Of a stretch of DNA of 64,000 nt, positions 28,146 to 37,330 are shown one piece after another. Source of the stretch: Rhizobium rhododendri (GTDB lineage: Bacteria > Pseudomonadota > Alphaproteobacteria > Rhizobiales > Rhizobiaceae); the NCBI RefSeq assembly GCF_007000325.2, contig NZ_CP117267.1, positions 3,560,501 through 3,624,500 of the forward strand, read 5' to 3'. How positions within the stretch are numbered: position 1 is the stretch's first letter; the number at the start of each line of letters is the position of its first letter. The notes beneath the pieces were generated by a model. The model was not told the origin of the DNA. It saw only the letters and a program-made list of their open reading frames with translations, and did no database searches. A program made the translations under genes and the position numbers.

Positions 28146-28808
28146 ATGGATGCTAAAATGCTATCGTTCTGTCGACCAGTGCCGCAACTGCGGGCACTCG
28201 TTCCGTTGCTCCTTATGATGATAACTATGACCCCAGCCGGTCCCGTCCGCGCTGCCTCTCCGCCGGGAGAGGAGACGATCGTCTTCCTGCGCCACGGTGA
28301 AAAACCTGAAGCAGGGCTCGGCCAATTGAGCTGCAAGGGCCTCAACAGGTCGCTGGCGTTACCCGCCGTGCTTTCCCGTCAATTCGGCGGGCCGGATGCC
28401 GTCTTTGCGCCCGATCCTTCGAAGCAGAAAGTCGATGACGGCATTCTCTATGATTATGTCAGGCCGCTGGCGACGATCGAGCCAACGGCGATCGCCGCTG
28501 GACTGCCAGTCGATACCACGTTCGGCTACGACGAGATTGCCAAGCTGCAGGCAGCACTGACTGCGCCGAAATATCGCTCGGCACTGGTCTTTGTGGCCTG
28601 GGAGCACAACGAGATCCAGGATCTCGTCGCCGCGTTGCTGAAAGACAATGGCGGCGATCCGGCGGCTATGCCGAAGAAGTGGAAGGGCAAGGATTTCGAC
28701 AGCCTCTACGTCGTCCGGATCAAAACCAGCGGAGCCGGGCCATCTGCGACATTCGAGGCAAAGGCTGAAGGCCTCGATGATGTCGCCGACGGTTGCCCGG
28801 TCAATTAG
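28146..28808 (+). CDS. Exported histidine phosphatase family protein
   Basis: Protein of about 220 residues. It has a hydrophobic signal region (ALVPLLLMMITM) with likely cleavage near VRA-AS, then VFLRHGEKP, the catalytic RHGEKP motif of branch 1 histidine phosphatases. LSCKGLNRSLAL and FVAWEHNEIQDL (second histidine) follow. It is probably periplasmic with an unknown phosphorylated substrate. No strong ribosome-binding site marks the start: ATG 28146 or 28158 are both possible. Confidence 0.82.
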   Translation: MDAKMLSFCRPVPQLRALVPLLLMMITMTPAGPVRAASPPGEETIVFLRHGEKPEAGLGQLSCKGLNRSLALPAVLSRQFGGPDAVFAPDPSKQKVDDGILYDYVRPLATIEPTAIAAGLPVDTTFGYDEIAKLQAALTAPKYRSALVFVAWEHNEIQDLVAALLKDNGGDPAAMPKKWKGKDFDSLYVVRIKTSGAGPSATFEAKAEGLDDVADGCPVN

Positions 28809-28833
28809 CGATCAACAGACGGGCATCGTGGTA

Positions 28834-29304
28834 TCAGACGCCGGTGGAGCCGAAGCCGCCGGCGCCCCGCGTGGTTTCGCTGACATCCGTCGTTTCGACG
28901 ATTAGAACCTGCGTGACCGGCGCGATCACCATTTGCGCGATGCGCATGCCGCGCGTCACGACGAAATCCTCGTTGCCGTGGTTGATCAGCAGAACCTTCA
29001 CTTCGCCGCGGTAGTCGCTGTCGATGGTTCCCGGCGTATTCAGGCAGGTGACGCCGTTCTTGAACGCCAGGCCGGAGCGCGGCCGGATCTGCGCCTCGTA
29101 GCCATCAGGCACCGCAAATACGAAGCCCGTCGGCACCAGCGCGCGCATGCCCGGCGACAGCACCAGCGGCTCGCCGTCGTCGATCGCAGCCCTCAGGTCC
29201 ATGCCGGCGGCACCGGATGTTTCGTAGGACGGCAGATCGAGGCCGAGGCCGTTGGCAAGGCGAACGAGGGATAAGCTCGGGCGGTTGTCTGTGCGAATAT
29301 TCAT
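28834..29304 (-). CDS. dut: dUTP diphosphatase (dUTPase)
   Basis: Protein of 156 residues forming a homotrimer that hydrolyses dUTP to dUMP and so keeps uracil out of DNA. All five family motifs are visible: [38 protein letters not shown] and the C-terminal [10 protein letters not shown]. It is divergent from prfC with 96 bases between the starts. Confidence 0.97.
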   Translation of the reverse strand: MNIRTDNRPSLSLVRLANGLGLDLPSYETSGAAGMDLRAAIDDGEPLVLSPGMRALVPTGFVFAVPDGYEAQIRPRSGLAFKNGVTCLNTPGTIDSDYRGEVKVLLINHGNEDFVVTRGMRIAQMVIAPVTQVLIVETTDVSETTRGAGGFGSTGV

Positions 29305-29400
29305 GCCCTCATTAGCAATTTGGCGATGGTTCGGGTCAATCCGATTTGCAAGTTATCCACGGAGTCGCTAGATACGCGGCAATTCACAGGATCCGACATC

Positions 29401-30984
29401 ATGGCCGAAAGTCTCGCCGAGGCGGTCTCCCGCCGCCGCACATTTGCTATTATCTCCCACCCGGACGCCGGCAAGACGACGCTGACCGAAAAGCTGCTGC
29501 TGTTCGGCGGCGCCATCCAGCTGGCCGGCGAGGTCAAGGCGAAGAAGGATCGCATCCAGACGCGCTCCGACTGGATGAAGATCGAGCGCGAACGCGGGAT
29601 CTCGGTCGTCACCTCGGTGATGACCTTCGAATATGACGATGTCGTCTTCAACCTGCTGGACACGCCGGGCCACGAAGACTTCGCCGACGACACCTATCGC
29701 ACGCTGACCGCCGTCGATGCCGCCGTCATGGTCATCGATGCTGCCAAGGGTATCGAGCCCAGAACCCTGAAGCTGTTCGAGGTCTGCCGTCTTCGCGACA
29801 TCCCGATCATAACGTTCGTCAACAAGATGGACCGCGAAAGCCGCGATATCTTCGAAATTCTCGACGAGATCGAGGTCAAGCTGGCGCTCGATACCGCCCC
29901 GATCACCTGGCCCATCGGCCGCGCCAAGAGCTTTTGCGGTTCCTATCACCTTGCCAAGAACGAGGTTCGCGGCAACGACAAAGAGGCCGACACCACGCCC
30001 GTAAACGGCCCGCAGGCAGTGGCCGAGCGGCTGCCGGAAAACGAGCGTCAGGCATTGATCGACGAACTGGATCTCGCGCGTGATGCCTGTCGGCCGTTCG
30101 AGCGCGAGGCCTTTCTCGAAGGTCATCTGACACCGGTATTCTTCGGCTCGGCGCTGCGCAATTACGGTGTGCGAGACCTGATCAATGCCTTGGCCGAGAT
30201 GGCGCCGCCGCCGCGCGACCAGGTTGCCGATATCAAGACGGTGCATGCCACCGATCCGAAGATGACCGCCTTCGTCTTCAAGATCCAGGCGAACATGGAC
30301 CCGAACCATCGCGACCGTATTGCCTTCGTGCGCGTCTGCTCGGGTACGCTTGCGCGTGGCATGAAGGCGCGCCTGTCGCGCACCGGAAAGCAGATGAGCC
30401 TGTCCGCGCCGCAGTTCTTCTTCGCCTCGCAGCGCCACATCGCCGACACCGCCTTTGCCGGCGATGTCGTCGGCATTCCGAACCACGGCACCCTGCGCAT
30501 TGGCGATACGCTGACAGAAGGCGAGGATCTGGTGTTCCAGGGTGTGCCGAATTTCGCCCCGGAAATCCTGCGACGCGTCCGTCTTGAGGATGCGATGAAG
30601 GCCAAGAAGCTGAAGGAAGCGCTGCAGCAGATGGCCGAAGAAGGCGTTGTGCAGCTGTTTTCCCCGGAAGATGGTTCGCCGGCTATCGTCGGCGTCGTCG
30701 GCGCGCTGCAGCTCGACGTCCTGAAGGAGCGCCTGCAGGGGGAATATGGCCTGCCGGTCTCCTTCGAAATGTCGCGCTTTTCCGTATGCCGCTGGGTGTC
30801 TGCCGATGCACCCGCCGACATGGACAAGTTCGTCACTGCCAAGCGTGGCGACATTGCCCGCGATCTCGACGGCGACCCTGTCTTCCTCGCGCAGGACGGT
30901 TTCTCGCTGCGATACGAATCCGAACGCTATCCGGCCATCAAGATGGTCGCCATCAAGGAATATCACGCCATCAAGGCGGCGTGA
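29401..30984 (+). CDS. prfC: Peptide chain release factor 3
   Basis: Translational GTPase of 527 residues that recycles class I release factors. G1 ISHPDAGKTT (18-27), G2 region RGISVVTS, G3 DTPGHEDF and G4 NKMDRE are intact, and the C-terminus FVCRW-like FSVCRWVSAD and KMVAIKEYHAI are RF3-specific. ATG at 29401 follows AGGA by 9 bases. Its 3' end overlaps the convergent AraC-type gene by 22 bases. Confidence 0.97.
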   Translation: MAESLAEAVSRRRTFAIISHPDAGKTTLTEKLLLFGGAIQLAGEVKAKKDRIQTRSDWMKIERERGISVVTSVMTFEYDDVVFNLLDTPGHEDFADDTYRTLTAVDAAVMVIDAAKGIEPRTLKLFEVCRLRDIPIITFVNKMDRESRDIFEILDEIEVKLALDTAPITWPIGRAKSFCGSYHLAKNEVRGNDKEADTTPVNGPQAVAERLPENERQALIDELDLARDACRPFEREAFLEGHLTPVFFGSALRNYGVRDLINALAEMAPPPRDQVADIKTVHATDPKMTAFVFKIQANMDPNHRDRIAFVRVCSGTLARGMKARLSRTGKQMSLSAPQFFFASQRHIADTAFAGDVVGIPNHGTLRIGDTLTEGEDLVFQGVPNFAPEILRRVRLEDAMKAKKLKEALQQMAEEGVVQLFSPEDGSPAIVGVVGALQLDVLKERLQGEYGLPVSFEMSRFSVCRWVSADAPADMDKFVTAKRGDIARDLDGDPVFLAQDGFSLRYESERYPAIKMVAIKEYHAIKAA

Positions 30985-32003
30985 TTTTTCGATCGCCAGA
31001 GCGTCGGGCTGGTTCCTGTGATGCGCAGGAATTCGCGGTTGAAGTTCGATTTGCTGAGAAATCCGGCATCGAACATGATGGATGTCACCGGCGCGTCGGT
31101 TTCTGACAGCAACCGGCACGCCTCGGCAATGCGGAAGTTGTTGACATATTGCGACACGCTGACGCCGTGCACCCGGTTGATCGCTATCGAGACGCTGCGG
31201 GCAGGGCAATTCAGCTTCCGCGCCAGCCGCCCGAGATTGAGTTCCGTATCCCTGTAGAGCGCCTTCGTCCGCATCAGGGCGTCGACAGCGGCAGCGGTTG
31301 CCGCAACGTCTTCCGGCGCTGACCCGGCTATGGCGGCCGTCGGTTCGGTTTCGCCGCGGTCGTGCACTGTGGCGCCGGAGCTTGCAACCGATGCTGCGGC
31401 GCCGAGCGCCAGCAATGCAAGCACATTTCCCACCGCCACCACTTCGCCGGCATGGCTGCCATCGCTCCAGGAGAAATCAAGGCTGATGGCGATGTCGGCA
31501 ACCGCGGACATGAGCACGGCTGCTGCGGTGAGCTGCAGGGAGCGATAGGACCTGAGCGCGCCGTCTAGGCGGGAGGAGACGAGACCGTCCGGCCCCGTCA
31601 GGCACAGCCATGTCAGCGCAGCGCCATAGCCGAGAAAAACGAGGATAATGACGAGGCCCACCGGCTCCGGCCATACGATCCGCAGCAGGACAACTGTGGC
31701 TGTCGGCAGGCAATGTCGCCACGTCGTCCATGTTCGAAAGATCGATCCTTCGCTCGCCAGATCGTAGAAACTCAAGAAAGCCAGGGTCGCGATCACGGTG
31801 GCCAGCACGGCCTGGAACGGCAGCACCGCGGAAATCCCGTATCCCCAGCGCAGGCCGATCAGCACCGATTGCATTGCGTAGGCTCCGATCAGCAATGCAA
31901 ACAGGGGCTGGTCGCGCAGGCCGTCGTCGCTCCGCCTATGCATCTGCAGCAGCAGTGTGAGGAGAAAGAGCGTCTCGACAAAGGGCAACGGGATAAAAAT
32001 CAT
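30963..32003 (-). CDS. AraC-type regulator with an N-terminal multi-pass membrane domain
   Basis: Protein of 346 residues. The first 205 residues are strongly hydrophobic with about six or seven membrane segments (for example VETLFLLTLLLQM, LVIILVFLGYGAALTWLCL, VGNVLALLALGAAA). The last 100 hold an AraC-type double helix-turn-helix: LNLGRLARKLNCPARSVSIA, then SIMFDAGFLSKSNFNREF. It would therefore sense an envelope or membrane signal and act on DNA at the membrane. The start at 32003 (MIFIPLP) is chosen because the upstream extension is polar and unlike the family. Convergent and overlapping with prfC. Confidence 0.82.
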   Translation of the reverse strand: MIFIPLPFVETLFLLTLLLQMHRRSDDGLRDQPLFALLIGAYAMQSVLIGLRWGYGISAVLPFQAVLATVIATLAFLSFYDLASEGSIFRTWTTWRHCLPTATVVLLRIVWPEPVGLVIILVFLGYGAALTWLCLTGPDGLVSSRLDGALRSYRSLQLTAAAVLMSAVADIAISLDFSWSDGSHAGEVVAVGNVLALLALGAAASVASSGATVHDRGETEPTAAIAGSAPEDVAATAAAVDALMRTKALYRDTELNLGRLARKLNCPARSVSIAINRVHGVSVSQYVNNFRIAEACRLLSETDAPVTSIMFDAGFLSKSNFNREFLRITGTSPTLWRSKNHAALMA

Positions 32004-32152
32004 GGTGCGTTGTTCTGGCTGCTGAAACTGGATCAAAACGTCAGAATGCCCCGGATGGCGATCGAGGTCGACCCGCATCGCGTTCGAGGTCGCGACGGAC
32101 AGTGATTTTCGCGAATTTGCGCTCGGCCCGCTGATGGGACCGGGAGCACATC

Positions 32153-32860
32153 ATGAAGCGACTTCTTTTGACAGTCATTGTCCTTTTCGCAGCAGCGACC
32201 GGCTGCAATGCGACACAGCCGCGGGGCTTGCCGCTGGATATTTCCGGTATCACGGCCGTGGCCATTGGCGGCGAGGCCAGTTCCATCGACATCACCACCG
32301 CGCCGGATCGACCCTATCAGGCAACTCTCATGCGCCATCGCTCGGGCTGGTTTGCGCGATGGAATTCGATCTGGTCCTACGATGACTGCAGTTCTTCCAG
32401 CCGAATGTGGATCGAGGGCACGCTGCTGCACATCGATGTCGGCGTATCTACCTGGTTCGGCGTTTCCGATTGCAGCTACGACATCAATCTGAATGTCAAA
32501 AAGGATACGGCGGTCGCGATCCATCAGCAGGCTTTGAGCGCCCGACTTGCCGGGCAGTTCTCGGCCGTGATGATAGAATCGAAGGCCGCAGACGTCGCCC
32601 TCTCCGGCCATGCGGAAACGATTTCCGTCAACAGCGATGCTTTACGTCTAGGGATCGTCCTTCATTCGCCCGGCAGGGCGGAAGCTGTTACCGTCAATGC
32701 CCGCATGCTAGAGGCCGATCTCGACTTCTCAGCGGCACAGCAGCTTGCCTACGCCGTAACGGCAAAGGCATCCTTCGTCGACACGTCAAGACTATCCACG
32801 CCGGGAGCGCCGGTCTCGCTGACGATTGCCGGCGAGTTGGTGCACGCGACGATCCGATGA
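32153..32860 (+). CDS. Putative lipoprotein of unknown function
   Basis: Protein of 235 residues with a lipobox ending AAATGC (Cys18), so probably a lipoprotein. The rest is beta-rich with alternating hydrophobic residues, two cysteines (DDCSSSSRM and VSDCSYD) that could form a disulfide, and repeated SxDxA-type strands in the second half, reminiscent of auto-transporter-like or DUF4097 beta-helix proteins. No family assignment is firm. It is divergent from the AraC-type membrane gene and converges on otsA. Confidence 0.7.
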   Translation: MKRLLLTVIVLFAAATGCNATQPRGLPLDISGITAVAIGGEASSIDITTAPDRPYQATLMRHRSGWFARWNSIWSYDDCSSSSRMWIEGTLLHIDVGVSTWFGVSDCSYDINLNVKKDTAVAIHQQALSARLAGQFSAVMIESKAADVALSGHAETISVNSDALRLGIVLHSPGRAEAVTVNARMLEADLDFSAAQQLAYAVTAKASFVDTSRLSTPGAPVSLTIAGELVHATIR

Positions 32861-32904
32861 ATGCAAGCCTCTGCCCGGCGGCCGGCCCACTCGCGCTGCC
32901 GAGC

Positions 32905-34293
32905 TCAGGCGGCTTCGTCTTGCTCGGTAAGATCCTTCAGGAAATCGTCGCACCAGCGCACGACGTCGTGCTCGAGCAGATGCGTCATCATGCCTTGCCA
33001 GCGCTGGCGACGCTCCTCGAGCGGCATCTCCAGGGCCCTCGCTATGGCATTGGCTGTCGCCTCGACGTCGTAGGGGTTGACGATGATTGCACCATAGAGT
33101 TCCCGCGCGGCGCCGGCGAAGCGGGACAACACCAGCACGCCGGGATTTTCAGGATCCTGCGCGGCAACATATTCCTTCGCAACGAGGTTCATTCCGTCGC
33201 GCAGCGGCGTGACGAGGCCGATCTTTGCAAGCCGATAGAGGCCGGCTAGCACTGTGCGCGGGATCGAACGGTTGATGTAGCGGATCGGCACCCAGTCCAC
33301 CGTGCTGATGGCACCGTTTACGCGGCCGGCCTGCTCGGCGACCATGCGCTGCATCTGCTCGTATTCAGGCACTTCCGAGCGCGATTTCGGGGTGATCTGC
33401 AGATAGGTGACCTTGCCCTGATGAGCGGCGTCGGCGGTGATGAAACGTTCGAATGCGTCGATACGCTGGGTAATGCCCTTCGAGTAATCCAGCCGGTCAA
33501 CGCCGATGATCAGATCGCGGCCTTCGACGCTTTGTCGCGCCTTGCGGACCATGACGTTGGTGGCCGCCTTGGTCGCGAATTCGGCAAAGGCTGCAGTCTC
33601 AATGCCAATCGAGTAATACCCGCCCTTGAATGTCCGTCCGTGCGCGCTGAACAGGCCTTTGCCGAGTTCGTCGCCAATGCCTTCCCGACGCAGGCAGCCG
33701 GCGAAGTTCTCGAGGTCATGGTCGGTCTGGAAGCCGACAAGATCGTAGTGAGAGAGCCCGCGCATGATTTCCTCATGCACCGGCATGGTGAAAATCACAT
33801 CGGCCGGCGGCCATGGGATGTGCAGGAAGAAGCCGATCTTGTTCTTGAACCCCATCTGGCGCAGCTCTGCAGCCAGCGGGATGAGATGGTAATCGTGGAC
33901 CCAGATGATGTCGTCCGGCTGGATCAGCGGCGCCAGCCGATGCGCAAAGAAGCGGTTGACGCGGAAATACCCGGCCATCTCCTTGCGTCCGTATTCGGCC
34001 AGATCGAGCCGATAATGGCAGATCGGCCAAAGAACACGATTGGCAAAGCCGTGATAATATTCCTCGACGTCGGTATCAGTCAGATCTGTGAGCGCGTAGG
34101 TGATTTTGCCCTGCTCGTTCATGGTCAGAGGGCCTGGCTCGGCATCGCCGCTGGAATTGCCGGACCAGCCCATCCAGACGCCACCCTGTGCTTCGAGCGC
34201 AATCTTCAGGGCAACCGCGAGGCCGCCTGCCGGTGCGGCGCCGCCCTTTTCGGGCACGGGAACACGGTTGGAGACAATGATAAGACGGCCCAT
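32905..34293 (-). CDS. otsA: Alpha,alpha-trehalose-phosphate synthase (UDP-forming)
   Basis: GT20 glycosyltransferase of 462 residues making trehalose 6-phosphate from UDP-glucose and glucose 6-phosphate. SNRVPVPEKGGAAPAGGLA (8-26), WVHDYHLIPLAAELRQ, GVDRLDYSKGI and LRDGMNLVAKEYVA are diagnostic. AAGGGA precedes the ATG. It follows otsB by 39 bases, so trehalose for osmotic and desiccation tolerance is made by an otsBA operon. Confidence 0.97.
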   Translation of the reverse strand: MGRLIIVSNRVPVPEKGGAAPAGGLAVALKIALEAQGGVWMGWSGNSSGDAEPGPLTMNEQGKITYALTDLTDTDVEEYYHGFANRVLWPICHYRLDLAEYGRKEMAGYFRVNRFFAHRLAPLIQPDDIIWVHDYHLIPLAAELRQMGFKNKIGFFLHIPWPPADVIFTMPVHEEIMRGLSHYDLVGFQTDHDLENFAGCLRREGIGDELGKGLFSAHGRTFKGGYYSIGIETAAFAEFATKAATNVMVRKARQSVEGRDLIIGVDRLDYSKGITQRIDAFERFITADAAHQGKVTYLQITPKSRSEVPEYEQMQRMVAEQAGRVNGAISTVDWVPIRYINRSIPRTVLAGLYRLAKIGLVTPLRDGMNLVAKEYVAAQDPENPGVLVLSRFAGAARELYGAIIVNPYDVEATANAIARALEMPLEERRQRWQGMMTHLLEHDVVRWCDDFLKDLTEQDEAA

Positions 34294-34332
34294 GGGAAAA
34301 TCCCTTCAGAAGTTCGGTCGGGTATTATGTGG

Positions 34333-35127
34333 TCAGGACGCAAGCTGTGCCAGAATCTGGCGAAGAATGGCCGGAGAGGCGACGCGGTTGCGTGCCTGGG
34401 TCTCGACGCTGTCGAGGCCGATGAACAGCGATTGCCCGCCGATGCGATTGACGGTGCGAAACATTGCCTCGTCGGTAAAATCGTCGCCGGCCGCAAAGGC
34501 GCGCCTTCCCTTGAAAGGCGCCTCGCTCAGGAACGCGGTGACTGCATCGCCCTTGCCGGCGCGCGCCGGGCGGATTTCAACGACCATCTTGCCGCGCTGC
34601 AGCGACCACTCAGGCCCGGCTTCCCGGAAGTAGCGCTCCATCATGGCTTCAACCAGATGCTGGCATTCCGGGGCAAGCCGGTAGTGTGCAGCCACTGCAG
34701 CACCCTTGTCCTCGACGAGGACGCCGGGCCACTGGCTTGCCTCTTCGGTCATGCAGCGCTTCATTTCGGTAAAGGCCGGGGTGACGGTGACCCGCTGGAC
34801 ATTGCCGGCAGCGTCGCGCCGCTCCGCTCCGTGGAGGCCGGCAACGGGGAACTGGAATGGATAGAATAGCGGATCGACGAACGATAGCGATCTGCCGGTT
34901 ACCAGTGCCAGCGCGCCGCCAAGTTTTTTCGACAGCGCATCGAGATCGTAGGGAAGGGAGGAGGGGACGGTGATCGAACTCGGCGTTTCCGCCAGATCGA
35001 CAAGCGTGCCGTCGATATCGAGAAAAAGCGCCCATTCGGAGGGATGGGCTGCCAAAGCCGAAAGGGCTGTGCTTTCCATCACCGCCGCAACGGTCGCTTC
35101 GGTTGCGGGTTGTATTTGCTCAGACAT
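34333..35127 (-). CDS. otsB: Trehalose-6-phosphate phosphatase
   Basis: HAD-superfamily phosphatase of 264 residues. LFLDIDGTLVDLAETP (about 34-49) carries the nucleophile aspartate; LVTGRS, GLHGAERRD and AAGDDFTDEAMF are the other HAD motifs. It converts trehalose 6-phosphate to trehalose. ATG at 35127 with AGGT upstream. It is first in the otsB-otsA pair; 172 bases upstream separate it from the MFS gene. Confidence 0.96.
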   Translation of the reverse strand: MSEQIQPATEATVAAVMESTALSALAAHPSEWALFLDIDGTLVDLAETPSSITVPSSLPYDLDALSKKLGGALALVTGRSLSFVDPLFYPFQFPVAGLHGAERRDAAGNVQRVTVTPAFTEMKRCMTEEASQWPGVLVEDKGAAVAAHYRLAPECQHLVEAMMERYFREAGPEWSLQRGKMVVEIRPARAGKGDAVTAFLSEAPFKGRRAFAAGDDFTDEAMFRTVNRIGGQSLFIGLDSVETQARNRVASPAILRQILAQLAS

Positions 35128-35299
35128 GGCTACCTATTTATGGCGCGTTCGCCTCAAGGCAAGGCCGAATTGTGGTGAACGACCATTCTTTTGTTGCGCT
35201 GCAGCATCGTGTTGATGGCTCGTACAGCATAGCACTTAACCGCCGGAGCGCCACAGTGTCCATCGATGAGCGCGCGCTCCGGGATCTGAAAGGTGACTA

Positions 35300-36577
35300 T
35301 CACGTAGCCAGCGGCACGCTCTTCGATCGCACATATTTCGACCTGCCGGCACCCCAGCCGTTGACGGCCGCGATGAGCCCGATAGCCACGAACAGGATAG
35401 CGCAGGGGCCGAAACTTCCGGTCCAGCTCCGGATCAGGCCGACGATCAGAGGCCCGATAGCGGCGAGCAGATAGCCGACGCATTGCGCCATGCCGGAGAG
35501 ATGGGCGGCGATGTGGGCATCCGGCGATCGAAGAACGATAACCGTCATGGCAACCGCAATCAATCCGCCCTGACCGATACCCTGCAGCACAGCCCAGAGC
35601 CAGACGGTCGACAGCGGCGCGAACAAGAGCCCGAGCAATCCGCCGACCGCAAAAAGGCAAAGTGCAACGTTGATGATCCGCTGGTCTTTGCCGCGTACAG
35701 CCAGATGCGGCATGAAAAGGCATGAGGCAGCCTGCACCATGACCGATGCCGAAACGATACCCCCGGCAGTGATGCCGTCCAGGCCCCGTTCCCGCAGGAT
35801 GGGGGCCAGCCAGCCGAATACGCTGTAGGCCAGCGCCGACTGCAGACCCATGAACAACGTCACCTGCCACGCCAGCGGATCGCGCCAGAGCCCCTCGACG
35901 CGAAACGCCGTCTTGCGCGCTCGGCTCTTCGTCGACATCGCCTGCGGCAACCACAGCAAAGCGGTCGCCAGTGCGGGCACGGCCCAGACGGCAAGAGCAG
36001 CGCCTGTGGATCCGCCGAAAAGGCGTTCGGCCGGTAGGCTGAGGCCTGCGCCACAGGCTGCACTGGCGCAGAGCGCCATGGTATAGAGGCCCGTCATCAG
36101 CGCCGCCTTGTCCGCGAAGTCGCGCTTGACAAGGCCCGGCAGGAGAACGTTGCCAACGGCGATGCAGGCACCAGCCAGCCCCGTGCCGATAAACATGAGC
36201 GGGATCGAGCCCAGTCCGCGCAGGGCAATGCCGAGCGTCAGCAGGAAAAGGATAGCGAGCAGCGCCCGTTCGGCGCCCATGCGTTGCGCCAGTCTCGGCG
36301 CCAGCGGCGAAAACAGGCCGAGGCAGAGGACCGGCACGGTGGTCAGCAGGCTGGCGCCTGTTGCCGACAGGTCGAATGTACTGCGGATCTCCGGCAGCAG
36401 CGCCGATGCGCTCGAAAACAGTCCGCGCAGATTGAAGGCGATCAGTACCAGGCTGATGCCAAGCAGCAGACGCGAGCCCTTGGCGCTTGCGATCGGCTGC
36501 GGAGCATCGTCGATTTCGGCGTCAACCAGCATTGCAGTTTCGGCGGCCAGCGTGTCACGCGAGAGGGACACGGTCAC
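35300..36577 (-). CDS. MFS transporter, CynX/NimT type
   Basis: Protein of 425 residues with a polar N-terminus (about 35 residues) and twelve predicted membrane segments. NLRGLFSSASALLPEIR at about 49-65 is typical of the cyanate/nitroimidazole (CynX/NimT) group; the substrate is unknown. The start is GTG at 36577, overlapping the stop of the GntR gene by four bases (GTGA), so the two form an operon and the transporter is likely controlled by that regulator. Confidence 0.88.
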   Translation of the reverse strand: MTVSLSRDTLAAETAMLVDAEIDDAPQPIASAKGSRLLLGISLVLIAFNLRGLFSSASALLPEIRSTFDLSATGASLLTTVPVLCLGLFSPLAPRLAQRMGAERALLAILFLLTLGIALRGLGSIPLMFIGTGLAGACIAVGNVLLPGLVKRDFADKAALMTGLYTMALCASAACGAGLSLPAERLFGGSTGAALAVWAVPALATALLWLPQAMSTKSRARKTAFRVEGLWRDPLAWQVTLFMGLQSALAYSVFGWLAPILRERGLDGITAGGIVSASVMVQAASCLFMPHLAVRGKDQRIINVALCLFAVGGLLGLLFAPLSTVWLWAVLQGIGQGGLIAVAMTVIVLRSPDAHIAAHLSGMAQCVGYLLAAIGPLIVGLIRSWTGSFGPCAILFVAIGLIAAVNGWGAGRSKYVRSKSVPLAT

Positions 36578-37266
36578 GAGAACAGGCTCCGATCGAGAGC
36601 GGCAATCACGGGTGCCATGAAACTCCGCACCGATGCATCGGCCTTGTCGGGGTCGCCGGTCTCGATGGCGTCGACAATCGCTGCATGGGCCAGATGATCG
36701 GGTTCCGGCACGTCGTCGCCTATGCTGGCCTCGATGGTCTGCTGGATCGAGGCCGAGAAGAAGGCATAGATGTCGATCATCGCATCATTGCCGGAGGCGG
36801 CGATGACAGCCTGGTGAAAGGCGAGGTCACGGGCGATAAATCCGGTATCGCCCCTTCCCTGATGGGTGCCGCGCAAAGCCAGCAACTCGCGCAGGTTGGC
36901 AATGACTGCCGGCGTATGCCGGAGTGCTGCCAGCCGCGCACCTTCGACATCCAGCGCGCATCGCGCCTCGAACCGGTCGCGCAGGCTCGCGCGCCGCGCC
37001 ATGTCGAGAATATCGGTCCTGTCGATGGCCGAGCGCAGGTAAGTGCCGGATCCCTGCCGCGTTTCGAGGTATCCCTGCGAGACGAGAACGCGCACCGCCT
37101 CGCGGATCGTGCCCCGGCTGACCGACAGCATCGCCGAAAGCGCGGTCTCGTTTGGCAGCTTTTCGCCCACAGACCAACGATTGGCGCGGATTTCACCGCG
37201 TATGATGTTGGCCGCGGTCTCGGCGAGGTTGCTTCGGGGGAGAGGTTGCATGATCGCACCAGTCAT
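36574..37266 (-). CDS. FadR/GntR-family transcriptional regulator (FCD domain)
   Basis: Protein of up to 230 residues. Winged helix-turn-helix: LPNETALSAMLSVSRGTIRE (about 37-56). FCD effector domain: RDLAFHQAVIAASGN and DHLAHAAIVDAIETGD with ligand- or metal-binding histidines. Two starts are possible: ATG 37266, which lies inside the large palindrome 37261-37291, or ATG 37251 just after it; neither has a clear ribosome-binding site. It is co-transcribed with the MFS gene, which it probably represses together with itself. Confidence 0.88.
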   Translation of the reverse strand: MTGAIMQPLPRSNLAETAANIIRGEIRANRWSVGEKLPNETALSAMLSVSRGTIREAVRVLVSQGYLETRQGSGTYLRSAIDRTDILDMARRASLRDRFEARCALDVEGARLAALRHTPAVIANLRELLALRGTHQGRGDTGFIARDLAFHQAVIAASGNDAMIDIYAFFSASIQQTIEASIGDDVPEPDHLAHAAIVDAIETGDPDKADASVRSFMAPVIAALDRSLFS

Positions 37267-37291
37267 AAAGTCATCGGATGACTTTATGACT
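37261..37291. promoter_or_regulatory. 14-bp perfect inverted repeat, likely operator of the GntR-MFS operon
   Basis: AGTCATAAAGTCAT, a CGG spacer, then ATGACTTTATGACT. Each arm is itself a repeat of ATGAC separated by TTT, so four copies of the pentamer are present. It overlaps the first possible start codon of the regulator. A TTGACG (-35-like) lies about 20 bases upstream in the leftward direction. The arrangement fits strong autoregulation by two dimers or one extended site. Confidence 0.75.
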
Positions 37292-37330
37292 AATATGCGT
37301 ACGGCCGGCCGTCAAGCCATGTATGTCGTT

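Noticed and set aside
29368..31209. 613-codon open frame on the minus strand opposite prfC
   Set aside because: Entirely antisense to an intact release factor 3 gene, with composition expected of a codon-bias shadow.
33421..34869. 482-codon open frame opposite otsA and otsB
   Set aside because: Spans the junction of two well-defined genes on the other strand and has no domain-like features.
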